Positions 14,238-14,970 of a DNA stretch of 14,970 bases are shown here, piece by piece; the stretch's first letter is position 1; each line of letters begins with the position of its first letter. The DNA comes from an uncultured Eubacteriales bacterium (GTDB lineage: Bacteria > Bacillota > Clostridia > Oscillospirales > Acutalibacteraceae). A model generated the notes under the pieces. It did no database searches and was not told the origin of the DNA. It worked only from the letters and a program-made list of their open reading frames with translations. The position numbers and the translations under genes were made by a program. The stretch is from the NCBI GenBank assembly GCA_910580045.1, contig CAJTXF010000065.1, positions 1 through 14,970 on the forward strand. The letters run 5' to 3'.

Positions 14238-14609
14238 TCAAGTCTTAATTTCGCCGTTTAAGCGGGACACCTGCTCCCGCATAGCCAATATCTCTTTCCC
14301 AAGCTCCGGATTCCGGCTCTCAAGCCTATCCAGAAATGTGTTCAGCTGCTGTGCGGCGTCCGCCCGCCGTGCTAAAGTTTCTTTCCTGCGGATATTTGCG
14401 TTCCGTTCGGACAGGGTCTGCGTCCGGTTTTCTCTCAGAAATGCGGGGCGGTCATTTGTCAGCTCATAGACCTCTCCGCGTAGCACCGGGACCTCCCTTG
14501 GCGCCTCGACTGCCACCTCAAGGTAGTTCCGCTTTTTCTCAAACACCTGCACTGCTATGTCGTCGCCAATCACCAGATATTCACCCGGCTTCAGCCGTAA
14601 TGTCAGCAT
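14238..14609 (-). CDS. csrA: CsrA-family RNA-binding regulator with long C-terminal extension
   Basis: 123-aa protein. Residues 1-52 are a CsrA domain (MLTLRLKPGE, VIGDDIAVQV, EAPREVPVLRGEVYEL), which binds GGA motifs in mRNA leaders as a dimer and represses translation. R44 of the RNA-binding face is kept, but the usual LTR/LTRK start is altered: Arg is at position 5 and Leu at position 6. Ordinary CsrA is about 60-75 aa; here residues about 55-123 add a charged, heptad-like tail (RENRTQTLSERNANIRRKE ... RLESRNPELGKEILAMREQV), probably coiled coil. The ATG has AGGGAGGG upstream. It lies between the recombinase and flagellin. In B. subtilis the homologue is antagonised by FliW; no fliW is in the window. 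Confidence 0.9.
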   Translation of the reverse strand: MLTLRLKPGEYLVIGDDIAVQVFEKKRNYLEVAVEAPREVPVLRGEVYELTNDRPAFLRENRTQTLSERNANIRRKETLARRADAAQQLNTFLDRLESRNPELGKEILAMREQVSRLNGEIKT

Positions 14610-14632
14610 TGGGCTCCCTCCCTTTTTGTCTC

Positions 14633-14970
14633 TTACTCCCCCGCTGACCGCTCCACCCGCTTTACTGCGTCATAGAACGTGGACGTCGGCATACCGCACA
14701 GACTGGCGGCCTCTTTCAGGTTCACTTCCTGGTTCCTCCAGGAAAGCCGGGCCTGCTCAAAGTTCTCGGGCAGCGGCCGCAGCCGGGTGCCGAACTTCAC
14801 ACCTCTAGCTTTCGCTTTGGCAATACCCTCCGCCTGTTTTTTCCGGCGCTCCTCCTTCATGGTGAGCTTGGTCGCGGATAAGAACAGCTCGGAAACCAGC
14901 ACGCTCAACAGCTCCTGGCTGTGGGAGGGGGCCTGCTCCTTTAATGCGCAGACAATGTCCTGGGCCAGGC
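14633..14970 (-). CDS. Serine recombinase (resolvase/invertase family), C-terminal part only
   Basis: The reading frame is open to the right edge, so the start and catalytic N-terminal domain are outside the window; about 112 residues are visible. Seen: the end of the long E-helix followed by ERRKKQAEGIAKAKARGVKFG, the characteristic linker of small resolvases and invertases, then a Hin-type helix-turn-helix (PENFEQARLSWRNQEVNLKE, then AASLCGMPTSTFYDAVKRV) that would contact DNA. The E-helix is less conserved than usual (SATKLTMKEERRKK instead of a typical TEREMIRERQ). It ends 23 bp before csrA, in the same direction, and may share its transcript. It could be an invertase acting on a flagellar switch, a resolvase of a mobile element, or a relic. 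The catalytic Ser cannot be checked here. Confidence 0.85.
   Translation of the reverse strand, partial: LAQDIVCALKEQAPSHSQELLSVLVSELFLSATKLTMKEERRKKQAEGIAKAKARGVKFGTRLRPLPENFEQARLSWRNQEVNLKEAASLCGMPTSTFYDAVKRVERSAGE

Noticed and set aside
1..14970. CRISPR array, tRNA or rRNA genes, insertion sequence ends
   Set aside because: No regularly spaced repeats, no tRNA-like cloverleaf with conserved arms, no rRNA motifs and no paired terminal inverted repeats flanking a transposase were seen by eye.

Overview
The window looks like part of the flagellar region of a motile member of the Bacillota, probably class Clostridia. The evidence is a short D0/D1-only flagellin ending in the clostridial/bacillar style (PQGVLQLLQ), a csrA gene directly upstream of it, strong AGGAGG-type ribosome binding sites, and an overall GC content of roughly 50%. 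Genus cannot be fixed from sequence alone. Every gene I can support is on the minus strand, so transcription runs from the right edge to the left edge. Both ends cut through genes.

Right end (about 13.1-14.97 kb): the C-terminal half of a serine recombinase runs off the edge. It is followed after 23 bp by a long CsrA variant with an added C-terminal coiled coil, then a 146-bp leader carrying inverted repeats and a weak sigma-D-like promoter, then a 287-aa flagellin. A strong intrinsic terminator lies after the flagellin and ends only about 20 bp before the next start codon.

Middle and left (about 13.1 kb down to base 1): twelve tightly packed co-directional genes, many with start/stop overlaps, form one apparent operon that looks like a flagellin (or surface) glycan island. 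In order of transcription these are: a 678-aa helical-repeat/sulfotransferase-like protein; an APS-kinase-family kinase; an IspD/TarI-type cytidylyltransferase; an extended SDR; a VioA-like sugar aminotransferase; RmlA; RmlB; an AMP-forming acyl ligase; a single-chain LuxE-LuxC fusion (acyl-protein synthetase plus acyl-CoA reductase); a PglD/NeuD-type sugar N-acyltransferase; a FabZ-like hotdog dehydratase; and a FabG-like SDR that meets the left edge at a 15-base C tract.

How they may work together (inference): RmlA, RmlB and the aminotransferase would make a dTDP-4-amino-4,6-dideoxyhexose. The acyl ligase, FabZ/FabG pair and LuxE-LuxC fusion would prepare an unusual acyl or aldehyde-derived group, and the PglD-like enzyme would attach an acyl group to the 4-amino position. 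Separately, the cytidylyltransferase, APS-kinase homologue and sulfotransferase-like protein resemble a donor-activation and transfer module. That module could be ordinary PAPS sulfation, or a 3'-phospho-CDP-linked donor as in the Campylobacter O-methyl phosphoramidate pathway. The combination of a LuxE-LuxC fusion with a dTDP-aminosugar pathway behind a flagellin gene is the most unusual feature of the window.
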